64,000 nucleotides of DNA from an uncultured Pseudomonadota bacterium (GCA_903918375.1 CAIXED010000001.1:93311-157310); one strand, 5' to 3'; counted from the first letter of the stretch, positions 49,995 to 58,665 are shown. The notes: generated by a model not told the origin, from the sequence alone. Made by a program: numbers and translations.

Positions 49995-50046
49995 ATTTAA
50001 CGCCGCATAACCAGCAAAACAGATTATTGAACAATGAGTACAACCC

Positions 50047-50943
50047 ATGATTATTAACGGTGTAACCATCGATAAAACTTTCGCGGAAGCTTTCCCTATG
50101 AAAGCCACACGCGCCATCATCACAGCTCAAAACGAAAAATGGGCGATGATTTCTGCACAAGCCATGACCGGCTTTGCCACCTCTGTAATTGCTTGCGGTT
50201 GTGAAGCGGGTATCGAACGGGTGTTAAGCCCAGACGAAACCCCAGACGGTCGCCCCGGTGTTGCCATTATGATTTATGCAATGGGCGGCAAAGGCTTGGC
50301 GAAACAGCTAGAAACCCGCGCTGGACAGTGCGTTTTAACCTCACCGACTTCGGCACTTTTTGCTGGCATCGAAGGTGGCAAACCGATTCCATTAGGCAAA
50401 AACTTGCGCTACTTTGGTGACGGTTTCCAAATTGCCAAAAAAATCGCTGGCAAACGCTATTGGCGAGTACCGGTGATGGACGGTGAATTCTTGACCGAAG
50501 CAACAACCGGCATGGTTGATGCAGTCGGCGGTGGTAACTTTTTGGTACTAGCCGAATCACAACCTCAAGCCTTAGCCGCTTGCGAGGCGGCGATTGAAGA
50601 AATGCGTAAAATCCCTAACGTAATTATGCCCTTCCCTGGCGGCGTAGTACGTTCAGGCTCTAAAGTCGGCTCTAAATATCCTGCTTTGGGCGCATCAACC
50701 AATGACGCTTTCTGCCCAACCTTAAAAGGCGTGACCCGCACCGATTTATCCCCCGAAATTGAATCGGTGATGGAAATCGTTATTGATGGTTTAAGCAAAG
50801 AAGACATCGACAAAGCCATGCGAGTCGGCATTCAAGCCGTCTGCGATTTAGGTGCAGCCAACGGCATTAAACGCATCAGCGCTGGTAACTACGGCGGCAA
50901 ATTAGGCCCATTCCACTTTCACTTACAGGAGATCATGGCATGA
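50047..50943 (+). CDS. fhcD: Formylmethanofuran--tetrahydromethanopterin formyltransferase (subunit D)
   Basis: 298 residues, clearly Ftr: MIINGVTIDKTFAEAFPMKATR at the start, the conserved ALTGFATSVIACGCEAGIER-like stretch (here AMTGFATSVIACGCEAGIE) and PNVIMPFPGGVVRSGSKVGS. It transfers the formyl group between H4MPT and the methylofuran-type carrier, feeding FhcA. The ribosome site before the ATG is weak, which may reflect the rearrangement upstream. It overlaps fhcC by four bases. Confidence 0.96.
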   Translation: MIINGVTIDKTFAEAFPMKATRAIITAQNEKWAMISAQAMTGFATSVIACGCEAGIERVLSPDETPDGRPGVAIMIYAMGGKGLAKQLETRAGQCVLTSPTSALFAGIEGGKPIPLGKNLRYFGDGFQIAKKIAGKRYWRVPVMDGEFLTEATTGMVDAVGGGNFLVLAESQPQALAACEAAIEEMRKIPNVIMPFPGGVVRSGSKVGSKYPALGASTNDAFCPTLKGVTRTDLSPEIESVMEIVIDGLSKEDIDKAMRVGIQAVCDLGAANGIKRISAGNYGGKLGPFHFHLQEIMA

Positions 50944-51755
50944 GCACGTTAACTTTTACTTTAAAACAAGCCACGGCTCAACGCATTGATCTATCACCGC
51001 TAGTCTGCCAAAACTTGCAAGATTTAAGCGCAGCAGACATTGCGGCTATCGAATTACAAAACGGTAAAAGCCGTCGCCGAGTTGATGAATTATTCACCAT
51101 TAGCGGTAGCGACAGCCAAAACATCGTGATTGCTAACAGCAACGATAAACTCGACTTCATCGGCAAAGACTTAGCCAGCGGCAGCATTACCGTCAATGGC
51201 GACGCTGGTGCTTATCTTGGTCTTGGCATGAAATCTGGCAGCATTACCGTCAACGGCAACGTCGGCATTTACGCTGCTTGCGAATTAAAAAACGGCTTAA
51301 TCGAAATTACTGGCAATGCTGGTGACTTTGTTGGCGGTGCATTACCGGGCAACAAACAAGGCATGAAAGGCGGCACCGTGTTAGTTAAAGGCAATGTCGG
51401 CGCTCGCGCTGGCGACCACATGCGTCGCGGCCAAATTCTAATCGAAGGCAATGCTGGCGATTACTGTGGATCAAGAATGTTGGCTGGCACTATTGCAGTA
51501 ATGGGTAGCACAGGCCGTTACTTAGGTTACGCCATGCGCCGCGGCACCTTATTACTTTGGAACCAACCACAACTATCGGTCACTTTTAACGACTGCGGCT
51601 CACATACTTTGGCATTCTTGCCGATTTTGTTCGCATCGTTTAAATCGCTTAACTCCCGTTTTGCTGATAGCACCACTGCCTTTAACCGCGTACAACGTTA
51701 CGGTGGCGATATGGCGGAAACTGGATGTGGCGAAGTTTTAGTCCGTTCCAGTTAA
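50940..51755 (+). CDS. fhcC: Formyltransferase/hydrolase complex subunit C
   Basis: 271 residues, related to FwdC and the glutamate synthase alpha C-terminal domain. A run of glycine-rich turns (VNGDAGAYLGLGMKSG, VNGNVGIYAACELKNG, ITGNAGDFVGG, VKGNVGARAGDHMRRG, IEGNAGDYCGSRMLAG) forms a beta helix. Structural subunit of the complex. Last fhc gene; the ATPase gene begins 11 bases after its stop. Confidence 0.95.
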   Translation: MSTLTFTLKQATAQRIDLSPLVCQNLQDLSAADIAAIELQNGKSRRRVDELFTISGSDSQNIVIANSNDKLDFIGKDLASGSITVNGDAGAYLGLGMKSGSITVNGNVGIYAACELKNGLIEITGNAGDFVGGALPGNKQGMKGGTVLVKGNVGARAGDHMRRGQILIEGNAGDYCGSRMLAGTIAVMGSTGRYLGYAMRRGTLLLWNQPQLSVTFNDCGSHTLAFLPILFASFKSLNSRFADSTTAFNRVQRYGGDMAETGCGEVLVRSS

Positions 51756-51766
51756 AAGGTTTTTAT

Positions 51767-53026
51767 ATGGAATCGATAGAAATTGAAGGCTTTCTAACTA
51801 TTTCAAAAGCACATTTTGAAATTAAGAAAATTAATATTCTGATTGGCACACAAGCCAGCGGCAAAAGTATTGTTGCAAAATTAGTTTATTTTTTTAAGAA
51901 GTTTTTTTCTGATATTTTTATCGAATCCATTGAAAAAAATCAAAACAAACCTAGCGTAAGCAAGCATGTTTTAGAAAAATTCGAACAACTATTTCCTAAG
52001 TACACTTGGGATCATCAAGAGTTCATAATCACCTACAAATATAACAACTATCAAATTTCGATATCCAGAAAAAAAACGGGGTCAAATTACTCATTAAAAC
52101 TGGATTATTGCACCGAATTACAATCACTACACAAATCATTAAAGACTTTATATAACAAATCCCGTAAGGAATATTACAAAGAAAATGCTGACAGAAAACC
52201 CAGCATTGAACCTCAAGATTCGTTATACAATGCTCTATCAAACACTGACTTTGAAAATGGTTTTCTATACAGTATATTTATACCGGCTAGCAGGTCTTTT
52301 TTCGCAAACCATCAGAAAAATGTATTTTCATTCCTTGCAAGCAATATAGATTTTGACCCGTTCATAAAAGAGTTTGGCTCAAGATACGAAAGGTCTAAAC
52401 GATTATTTAGAATAGATTACCTCCATGAAAACAAATATCTAAAAACAAAAATCAACAACCTAATAGAATTAATAATATCTGGTAAATATGAATTTTCTGA
52501 TGACAAGGATTGGATTGCTAATCACGGAAAAAGAACAAACTTAGCCAATGCATCATCCGGCCAACAAGAGTCATTACCAATGCTAATAATCCTATCCATC
52601 TGGCCATTTTTATATGGAAATGATAGAAAGGGAATGTTTTTTATTGAAGAACCAGAAGCGCATCTATTTCCGATGTCGCAAAAACAAATCATTAGTATTC
52701 TAGCAACTATATCTAATGCGTTTGGACATCCATTTTTTATTACAACACATAGCCCATATATATTAACGGCTATCAATAACCTCGTCATTGGTTGCGATGC
52801 CTATAATAATTGCCATAACGACGAGGATCGCCTTCAACTTTCAAAACTAATTCCCCAAGACGAGATTATAAAATTTGAAGATGTTTCAGCATATACATTT
52901 AATGAAGGTCAGCTTGAATCGATTATGGATGAGGAAACTAGGCTAATTGGTTGCAGCATCATCGATGCAGTATCTGAAAACTTTGCTGAAGCCTTTGACT
53001 TAGCTAATGATATTGCAAATAGATAA
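51767..53026 (+). CDS. AAA/ABC-type ATPase of the OLD/PtuA-like class, accessory
   Basis: 419 residues from the ATG at 51767; an upstream start at 51725 lies inside fhcC. RecF/OLD-like ATPase core: Walker A GTQASGKS (27-34), a large helical insertion (~45-255) with FIPASRSFF at 171-179, ABC signature SSGQQ (263-267), Walker B FFIEEPEAH (291-299) and switch His328 (TTHSPY). No Toprim nuclease domain follows, unlike full OLD proteins. Composition is much more AT-rich than the fhc genes, with many ATA, AAA and AGA codons, which suggests transfer. Such ATPases drive several anti-phage systems (Septu PtuA, PARIS AriA); this one is unassigned. It overlaps nothing but the next gene starts five bases after its stop. 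Confidence 0.82.
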   Translation: MESIEIEGFLTISKAHFEIKKINILIGTQASGKSIVAKLVYFFKKFFSDIFIESIEKNQNKPSVSKHVLEKFEQLFPKYTWDHQEFIITYKYNNYQISISRKKTGSNYSLKLDYCTELQSLHKSLKTLYNKSRKEYYKENADRKPSIEPQDSLYNALSNTDFENGFLYSIFIPASRSFFANHQKNVFSFLASNIDFDPFIKEFGSRYERSKRLFRIDYLHENKYLKTKINNLIELIISGKYEFSDDKDWIANHGKRTNLANASSGQQESLPMLIILSIWPFLYGNDRKGMFFIEEPEAHLFPMSQKQIISILATISNAFGHPFFITTHSPYILTAINNLVIGCDAYNNCHNDEDRLQLSKLIPQDEIIKFEDVSAYTFNEGQLESIMDEETRLIGCSIIDAVSENFAEAFDLANDIANR

Positions 53027-53030
53027 AACC

Positions 53031-53453
53031 ATGAATATCGACGCCTGCACAGAGCAAAATAAAAATAAAATAATCACAGCAAGCGAAAGTAACCGCAAGT
53101 TTATCATCAATAACCCAAACGAAAAAACGGTAAAAAAAATCAAAGTAGATGGTTGCTTAATCACTAATACCAATCAAGTCCGCTGTGATTACATGTTCAA
53201 AATCGACATTCCTTATAAAAAAGTTATTTATTTGGAACTTAAGGGGAAAAATATTGAACATGCTTGCGCACAATTAAAAGCAACAATTAAGCTATTCGAA
53301 CAAGATCATAGTAATATTGAAAAAGACTGTCATATTGTTGCATCACGAGTTCCAAAATTAGCAACCGATATCCAACAGCTAAAAGTTCAATTCAAAAAAC
53401 AGCAAAATGCCAAATTAAGTGTTGGCACGATGCAAACAACTATTTCTATATAA
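53031..53453 (+). CDS. Small PD-(D/E)XK-like protein paired with the ATPase
   Basis: 140 residues from the ATG at 53031; a start at 53007 would overlap the ATPase end. It has a possible nuclease core: Asp53 (VRCDYMFKI), a strand KKVIYLELKG giving Glu69-x-Lys71, then an amphipathic helix ENIEHACAQLKATIK-like (here KNIEHACAQLKATIKLF). That D...ExK plus A..QL helix is the pattern of PD-(D/E)XK nucleases, but the assignment rests on motif reading only. Basic, AT-rich, same composition as the ATPase gene, and four bases after its stop. The pair behaves as one cassette. Confidence 0.6.
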   Translation: MNIDACTEQNKNKIITASESNRKFIINNPNEKTVKKIKVDGCLITNTNQVRCDYMFKIDIPYKKVIYLELKGKNIEHACAQLKATIKLFEQDHSNIEKDCHIVASRVPKLATDIQQLKVQFKKQQNAKLSVGTMQTTISI

Positions 53454-53455
53454 TC

Positions 53456-54313
53456 TTGCTTAACCAGCCCACCCTCACCACCACCGACCATAACCGCACC
53501 ATCGCCGGTTTGAAATACCTGTATCCGGTGATGTCGCGTCGGGCGGGTGGTTTATCGATTGGGGTTAACTTTAATCCCAACAACGCTTGTAACTGGCGCT
53601 GTATTTATTGCCAAGTGCCGGATTTGCAGCGTGGCAATGCGCCAGAAATGGATTTTTCGCTGCTCGAACAAGAGTTGCGTGACTTTTTAGCCTATGTACA
53701 ACAAGGCAGTTTTTTTGCCGATTTCAATGTTGAACCTAGCCAGCAAGTGATTAAAGACATTGCGATTTCCGGCAATGGCGAATCAACCAGTCTTAAACAA
53801 TTTGATCGAGCGGTTAATTTAATCGGCACTATCGCTACCGAAACCGGCGTTCTTCCCAGTAGCAAATTTGTCTTAATCAGCAACGGCAGCTTGATTCACC
53901 AAACTCAAGTCCAAGCAGGTTTGAAAGCCTTGAACAGCTTCGGCGGCGAACTGTGGTTTAAGCTCGACAGCGCCACCGAGCAAGGCCGCAAGCTGATCAA
54001 CAACACCGGTCAAAGCCAAGCCAAGCTGATTGAACATTTAACCATCGCCAGCCGTTTATGCACCACTCGTCTGCAAACCTGTATGTTGCATTATCAAAAC
54101 GCTTGGTCTGATAGCGAAAAACAGGCTTATTTGGATTTATTAAAACAGCTGAAACAGCAACAAATCGCCATCAAAGACGTGATGCTCTACAGCGTAGCGC
54201 GTCAATCGTTTCAACCCGAAGCCACACAACTTACCAGCGCGACATTAGTCGAACTCCAGCAGTTTGCCGAACAAATCCAGGCCTTGGGTTATCCAGTCAG
54301 TGTTAGCCCGTAA
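53456..54313 (+). CDS. Radical SAM protein of unknown substrate
   Basis: 285 residues from a TTG at 53456, two bases after the previous stop. The SAM-radical cluster motif is CNWRCIYC (Cys45, Cys49, Cys52), preceded by the family hallmark GLKYLYPVMSRRAGGLSIGVNFNPNNA. Then DIAISGNGESTSLKQFDRAV and ELWFKLDSATEQG, which read like the partial TIM barrel of wyosine/MoaA-type enzymes. The target is not known. The TTG and lack of a ribosome site suggest that insertion of the upstream cassette has reached right up to its start; a later ATG at 53532 would cut off conserved residues. Confidence 0.82.
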   Translation: MLNQPTLTTTDHNRTIAGLKYLYPVMSRRAGGLSIGVNFNPNNACNWRCIYCQVPDLQRGNAPEMDFSLLEQELRDFLAYVQQGSFFADFNVEPSQQVIKDIAISGNGESTSLKQFDRAVNLIGTIATETGVLPSSKFVLISNGSLIHQTQVQAGLKALNSFGGELWFKLDSATEQGRKLINNTGQSQAKLIEHLTIASRLCTTRLQTCMLHYQNAWSDSEKQAYLDLLKQLKQQQIAIKDVMLYSVARQSFQPEATQLTSATLVELQQFAEQIQALGYPVSVSP

Positions 54314-54315
54314 TT

Positions 54316-55083
54316 GTGAACTTTCTAAAACGCACCAAAACTCGCTACATCCTGCATCGCTACGGCATTTCGCATAGCTTATGGCTAGAAACCCTTGAAA
54401 AACTCACCATCACCAATCGACTGAGCGCAGTTGAAAAAGCCCATTTGCGTGAATTAAGCACGCTGTTTATTTACCAAAAAAACTTTATCGGTGTCGAAAT
54501 CGAGATTGATCAAGCCATGAAGGTATTAATCGCCGCCCTTGCCTGTTTGCCGATTCTGCATTTAGGCAATAGCTTATTGGCTGGTTGGCGCGATATTGTG
54601 ATTTATCCCAGTGCATTTCGGGTCAATCGCGATGAAACCGACGAGGCTGGCGTTGTCCATCATCAGCAAAAACTGTTAAGTGGTGAAGCTTGGAGCCGGG
54701 GGCCGTTGATTATCTCTTGGGATGATGTGCTACATGATCTACAAAATCCACATCAAGGCCATAACGTCATTATTCACGAACTGGCGCATAAACTGGATAT
54801 GCTCAATGGTCGTTGCAACGGAATGCCGCCCTTGCATCCGAATATGTCGATAGCCGATTGGTCGCAGACCTTGAACGCGGCTTACCAACAACTACATCAA
54901 CGCCTCGACCATCATCACCGCATTAGGGTTAACCCCTATGCTGCGACCAATCCTGCTGAGTTTTTTGCGGTATTTAGTGAATACTTCTTTTCCAATCCAG
55001 CGGTTTTGTCAGAACACTTCGCAGCGGTTTATCAACAACTGCAATTGTATTACCGACAAAACCCACAGCATCAAGCCGATTAG
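54316..55083 (+). CDS. mtfA: Zinc-dependent peptidase MtfA
   Basis: 255 residues, GTG start two bases after the radical SAM stop. Metallopeptidase motif HELAH at 154-158 (VIIHELAHKLDMLNG) and the distal glutamate in ATNPAEFFAVFSEYFF. In E. coli MtfA binds the glucose regulator Mlc and is related to anthrax lethal factor and Mop. Its role in a methanotroph is unknown. The stop overlaps the convergent next gene by four bases. Confidence 0.9.
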   Translation: MNFLKRTKTRYILHRYGISHSLWLETLEKLTITNRLSAVEKAHLRELSTLFIYQKNFIGVEIEIDQAMKVLIAALACLPILHLGNSLLAGWRDIVIYPSAFRVNRDETDEAGVVHHQQKLLSGEAWSRGPLIISWDDVLHDLQNPHQGHNVIIHELAHKLDMLNGRCNGMPPLHPNMSIADWSQTLNAAYQQLHQRLDHHHRIRVNPYAATNPAEFFAVFSEYFFSNPAVLSEHFAAVYQQLQLYYRQNPQHQAD

Positions 55084-55793
55084 AAATTGACAAACACCGA
55101 GGCCATCGCCAAATGATGCATGGTCAATGAAGTTTTACCTGTTGTAGCGCTGACCATATCCAAATACTGATTCATATAACCGATTTCAGTTCTGACATTG
55201 CTATTAAAACTCCAACCCAAACCGGCAAAAGCTCGGTTTTGGTCGAAGCCAGATTTACCGCCCCAATTCGTGGTATTGACCCGATAAAAAGCTTCATCCC
55301 AAGTGATAAAACTTAAACGTTTTTCAAAGTCGAATGGATGCATAAATTTAATCATCTGCCTTGGTCGCTCGCGAACTTGATCACCTTGGCCGAAATTACT
55401 TTCCCACATAGTTCTGAAGGTCACGGTGCCAAAATCAGTCGGTAACACATAACGAAACGCTGGCCACAGGTCTTGTTGTGACACATAGGGCTTACCAATA
55501 TTATGCGTCGGTAACCAAGTATAACCAGCCCAAATCGTCGCCCTATCGCTCAAGGAATAACCAACCGCAGTTCTGACCATGCCTTGATACCATTTGCTCC
55601 AGTCACCATCAAAACGACTCTGCCCTTCTAACCAAACTCGACCTTTGTCCAAAGATGGGTCAATAATTTTTAAACTACCTTCGGCCACCCCCTGAACCCA
55701 AGCGCCGGTATCTTCGGCAAGCTCAGCAGCCGATAACGATTGTCCAGCACTCAAAGCCAGTAATATCAATGACAAAATAGACTTACGCATCAC
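55080..55793 (-). CDS. DUF2490 outer-membrane beta-barrel protein
   Basis: 237 residues: signal peptide ILSLILLALSAGQSLSA, then DTGAWVQGVAEGSLK and repeated amphipathic strands (GMVRTAVGYSLSDRATIWAGYTW, RTEIGYMNQYLDMV), ending in a C-terminal aromatic NF as BAM substrates do. DUF2490 proteins are small barrels of unknown function. Two ATG codons begin the gene (MMRKS); the first is used. Convergent with mtfA, divergent from the acyltransferase. Confidence 0.8.
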   Translation of the reverse strand: MMRKSILSLILLALSAGQSLSAAELAEDTGAWVQGVAEGSLKIIDPSLDKGRVWLEGQSRFDGDWSKWYQGMVRTAVGYSLSDRATIWAGYTWLPTHNIGKPYVSQQDLWPAFRYVLPTDFGTVTFRTMWESNFGQGDQVRERPRQMIKFMHPFDFEKRLSFITWDEAFYRVNTTNWGGKSGFDQNRAFAGLGWSFNSNVRTEIGYMNQYLDMVSATTGKTSLTMHHLAMASVFVNF

Positions 55794-55955
55794 ACGCCTC
55801 TAAAAATATAAAAACATGATTAAGCTAAAAACATGCCAAGTTTAGAACCCTGATAAACTGGGCTTAAAATCGCCTTACAAGCAAAAAACGGTCGATTTCA
55901 ACCAATCACCTCCGGCTCATATCAACCATTTAACACGAACGTTTGACTAAACTTT

Positions 55956-57083
55956 ATGACAGCCCCAGCCAAAACCCATATCAGCTATTTAGACAGTATT
56001 CGTGGCCTTGCCGCGCTGAGCGTGATTATCGAGCACTTTATCATTGCTTACGATTTGCCCTGCCAAGCTGCGGTTTGTAAGCAGCTGTTAGATTCGCCAC
56101 CGCTTAATATCTGGTGGAATGGTTCGGCAGCGGTTTCGATGTTCTTTGTGTTAAGTGGCTTGGTGCTGTCATTGAAATACTTTCGAGAAAGCCAAACGCC
56201 GAATTTACAAAATTTCAAACTTCGCGAATTTATCATCACCCGACTAGCGCGAATTTGGCTGCCATACCTTGCGATTTTTCTAATTAGCGCGGTTCTTTAT
56301 GTAATCACAGTGCAACATCCGCCCTTGGCGACCCAATTACCAGCTTCGGATTGGCTGAACTTGATGTGGCGAGGCCATCCCTTGTCGCTGACCGATATGC
56401 TAAGGGAAAGCTTTTTATTGAAACTGCCAGATATAATCGTCGTTATACCGCAAGCTTGGACGCTGACGATTGAGTTAGTGTTATCGCTTTTATTGCCAGC
56501 GGGTTTGGTTTTAGCCGCTCGCCGAATTGAATGGCTGCTATTTTTTACGCTATTTGCAGTGATATGTCTCAATGTGTCGCTGTTCTTGCTGCACTTTTTA
56601 TTAGGCTTGCTGATCGCCCGTTACTACAACTACCTCAGCGTTTTGCTATCTGCCAAAGTCGGGCTGCGTCGCTTGATATTAGTGGTCGGTTTTAGCTTGT
56701 ATGCCACCAGTACAACCTTAGATGATTTTTTCGGTGAAACAGGTTTGTGGTTAAGTTCAGGCATTGGGGCAGGTTTAATGCTAATCGCAGCATTAGGGTC
56801 GATTAGAATCCAGCGAGTGCTATCACTAGCGGTTTTGCGCCAACTCGGCAAACTATCGTATAGCGCTTATTTGATTCATATGGCTATATTGATTTGCTTA
56901 ACGCCGTATTTATTACTGGCTTTACAGACCGTCACCAGTAATCACTTTTTACTCTGGCTAGGCGGGATTAGCCTGACCATTCTCATCGTGCAAAGCTTGT
57001 CGCTCATTAGCTTCAATTATTTGGAACAGCCTAGTGTCGCGCTGGGTAAACGCGTCACTAAGCTGTTCCAATCTAAACGCTAA
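55956..57083 (+). CDS. Membrane acyltransferase, OafA/YrhL family (acyltransferase 3)
   Basis: 375 residues, about ten membrane helices. Starts with the family hallmark ISYLDSIRGLAALSVIIEHF (residues ~9-28, with the conserved R-G and H), then FFVLSGLVLSLKYFRES, RLARIWLPYLAIFLI and WTLTIELVLSLLLP, and ends SFNYLEQPSVALGK. These enzymes add acetyl or other acyl groups to surface sugars; the substrate cannot be read here. Its end overlaps the convergent membrane cytochrome gene by four bases. Confidence 0.88.
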   Translation: MTAPAKTHISYLDSIRGLAALSVIIEHFIIAYDLPCQAAVCKQLLDSPPLNIWWNGSAAVSMFFVLSGLVLSLKYFRESQTPNLQNFKLREFIITRLARIWLPYLAIFLISAVLYVITVQHPPLATQLPASDWLNLMWRGHPLSLTDMLRESFLLKLPDIIVVIPQAWTLTIELVLSLLLPAGLVLAARRIEWLLFFTLFAVICLNVSLFLLHFLLGLLIARYYNYLSVLLSAKVGLRRLILVVGFSLYATSTTLDDFFGETGLWLSSGIGAGLMLIAALGSIRIQRVLSLAVLRQLGKLSYSAYLIHMAILICLTPYLLLALQTVTSNHFLLWLGGISLTILIVQSLSLISFNYLEQPSVALGKRVTKLFQSKR

Positions 57084-57982
57084 CCTTTCAGCTTGTGATA
57101 CCAAGCCTTCAATAATGGCAAGGCTTGGTTCCAACTAGATACTGCGGCTTGTTTGCCAAAGGCTAATCCTTTATTAAAGGCATCTTCACCGCCCCATTGT
57201 TTAAACTTGCCTTCGACAATCTCACTCCACTTTGGATGATGTTCGCCCTCGGTATTCAGAAACACTTTATCAAACGCCCACATTTCCAAAATCGACACCG
57301 TCCACATAAACAAAAACGATACCCCCATCCCAGCGCCAGCCAAAATCACCAACCAAGCAAACATTGGATGTAATTTGGTTAACCACCAAGACAAAATATC
57401 AAATAATAAAAACACATACGGCATCCCTATCGCTATCGATTTGTATTTGGTGGTACTGGTTTCGGCAAAGCTAAAAATCAGCCCAACAAACATAAAAATA
57501 AAGCTGATGCCGAATAAATGAATATGCGAAACCCGAGTTAAGGAGCTAAACGTAGCGCCTTTATCTTCTTGGGCTAACTCTTTAATAACATTGAAATCAG
57601 TGAAATTTGGAATAGAAGATTCTTTGTTGTGACACATCACACAACGCTTTTCAATAACCGCTTGCACCCCAGATTTAGCATAATCGGCTTGATCAGCACC
57701 ATCGCGCACCCATTGCATAATCAAAAATCGCTCTTGTTCGGAAGCGTTTTCTTTCATCGAACCATTGAGTTGGGTTTCGATTACCGAACCAGAACGATTG
57801 CCGTAATAGCTGTAAACAATATCGTCAATCGATAAACCGAATTTGCCATCGGCCATACCATGAGTAAATAAAATTTGAATTAAGGCCATTAAGTAACCGA
57901 CGGCCACCGTGGACAGATAACCGGTAAACAAAACCTTAACCGGCGTATCCAACTGTTTTAAAGAGGAAAAGTCGCGCGCCAT
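57080..57982 (-). CDS. Four-helix membrane protein with one c-type haem site, function unknown
   Basis: 300 residues from the ATG at 57982, seven bases after GGAG (a GTG precedes it directly). An N-terminal membrane helix (VLFTGYLSTVAVGYLMALIQILF) is followed by a periplasmic part with haem motif CVMCH (~114-118), then three more helices (~153-175, 184-203, 207-235) and a soluble C-terminal tail (~65 residues). A VSHIHLFG motif opens helix 2 and could supply haem ligands. I recall related proteins in methanotroph and nitrifier genomes, often misnamed elongation factor-1 alpha, but cannot name a function. No other haem protein gene is adjacent. Confidence 0.7.
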   Translation of the reverse strand: MARDFSSLKQLDTPVKVLFTGYLSTVAVGYLMALIQILFTHGMADGKFGLSIDDIVYSYYGNRSGSVIETQLNGSMKENASEQERFLIMQWVRDGADQADYAKSGVQAVIEKRCVMCHNKESSIPNFTDFNVIKELAQEDKGATFSSLTRVSHIHLFGISFIFMFVGLIFSFAETSTTKYKSIAIGMPYVFLLFDILSWWLTKLHPMFAWLVILAGAGMGVSFLFMWTVSILEMWAFDKVFLNTEGEHHPKWSEIVEGKFKQWGGEDAFNKGLAFGKQAAVSSWNQALPLLKAWYHKLKG

Positions 57983-58064
57983 CACCGAACTCCAATAATC
58001 TAAAGATAATTTTCATTATACCGAGCTTAAATGACTGTTGTTGGATCATGCTGGAGGATGGTTG

Positions 58065-58137
58065 CGTCATTCCCGCAAAGGCGGGAATCTAGGTGATGAG
58101 CTTCGAAGACTGGATTCCCGCCTTCGCGGGAATGACG
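58065..58137. repeat. 73-base palindromic REP/MITE-like element, copy 1
   Basis: CGTCATTCCCGC... (58065-58089) is an inverted copy of ...GCGGGAATGACG (58113-58137), 25-base arms with one mismatch around a 23-base spacer. A second copy lies at 61370 in the opposite orientation, with the same length and a related spacer. No coding capacity. Confidence 0.85.
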
Positions 58138-58204
58138 AAATCAATGGCATTGATAATAATTACCGACGGAATTAGAAGTGAGTACTTTTTTAGCATCAGG
58201 CATA

Positions 58205-58235
58205 AAAAAAGGCGCTTGAAACAAGCGCCTTTTTT
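58205..58235. terminator. Strong rho-independent terminator after the second csp gene
   Basis: AAAAAAGGCGCTTG (58205-58218), loop AAA, CAAGCGCCTTTTTT (58222-58235). Perfect pairing with A and T tracts on both sides; it ends the minus-strand csp and could act in both directions. Confidence 0.88.
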
Positions 58236-58255
58236 CACCGAAACAAACTTAAAGT

Positions 58256-58459
58256 TTATTTAGATGACACATTTGTAGCAGTCAAGCCTTTAGGGCCAGA
58301 TTCAACATCAAACTGAACCGACTGACCAGGCATTAAGGTTTTGAAGCCTTCTCCCAAAATAACCGAGTGATGTACAAATACATCTTCACCACCATCGGCA
58401 GACTCGATAAATCCAAACCCTTTTGTGTTGTTAAACCACTTTACAGTGCCTGTTGCCAT
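58256..58459 (-). CDS. Cold-shock domain protein (CspA family), second copy
   Basis: 67 residues: single cold-shock domain with RNP1 KGFGFI (13-18) and RNP2 VFVHH (27-31), in which the usual final aromatic is replaced by His. It differs from the copy at 22230 over most of its length outside the motifs. Located divergently from clpB, so cold- and heat-response genes share one 206-base control region (58460-58665). Confidence 0.93.
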   Translation of the reverse strand: MATGTVKWFNNTKGFGFIESADGGEDVFVHHSVILGEGFKTLMPGQSVQFDVESGPKGLTATNVSSK

Positions 58460-58597
58460 TCAAAAAACTCCTACAAATTAAAACTAAAAACACTCAAAAA
58501 CCTTAATTACAGGGATTTGAGCGGCGCTCATTGTACTGATTAATGGTTATCACGGCTAGAGCACAGACCAAAACCACTCGTTAGTAAATAATCACCG

Positions 58598-58625
58598 CTT
58601 GAAATATTCCACGCCCTCCCCATCT
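58598..58625 (+). promoter_or_regulatory. Heat-shock sigma-32 promoter of clpB
   Basis: CTTGAAA (58598-58604), 13 bases, CCCCATCT (58618-58625): an almost perfect match to the known sigma-32 consensus. RNA would start near 58632, giving a leader of ~35 bases. Confidence 0.88.
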
Positions 58626-58665
58626 CGGTAACAACTTATAAAAAACTTCCCATGAGGTACGCACT

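Noticed and set aside
49983..50049. Degraded DUF5615 toxin after the DUF433 gene
   Set aside because: A short frame (about 19 codons) runs here, but it has no resemblance to the start of PIN-type toxins.
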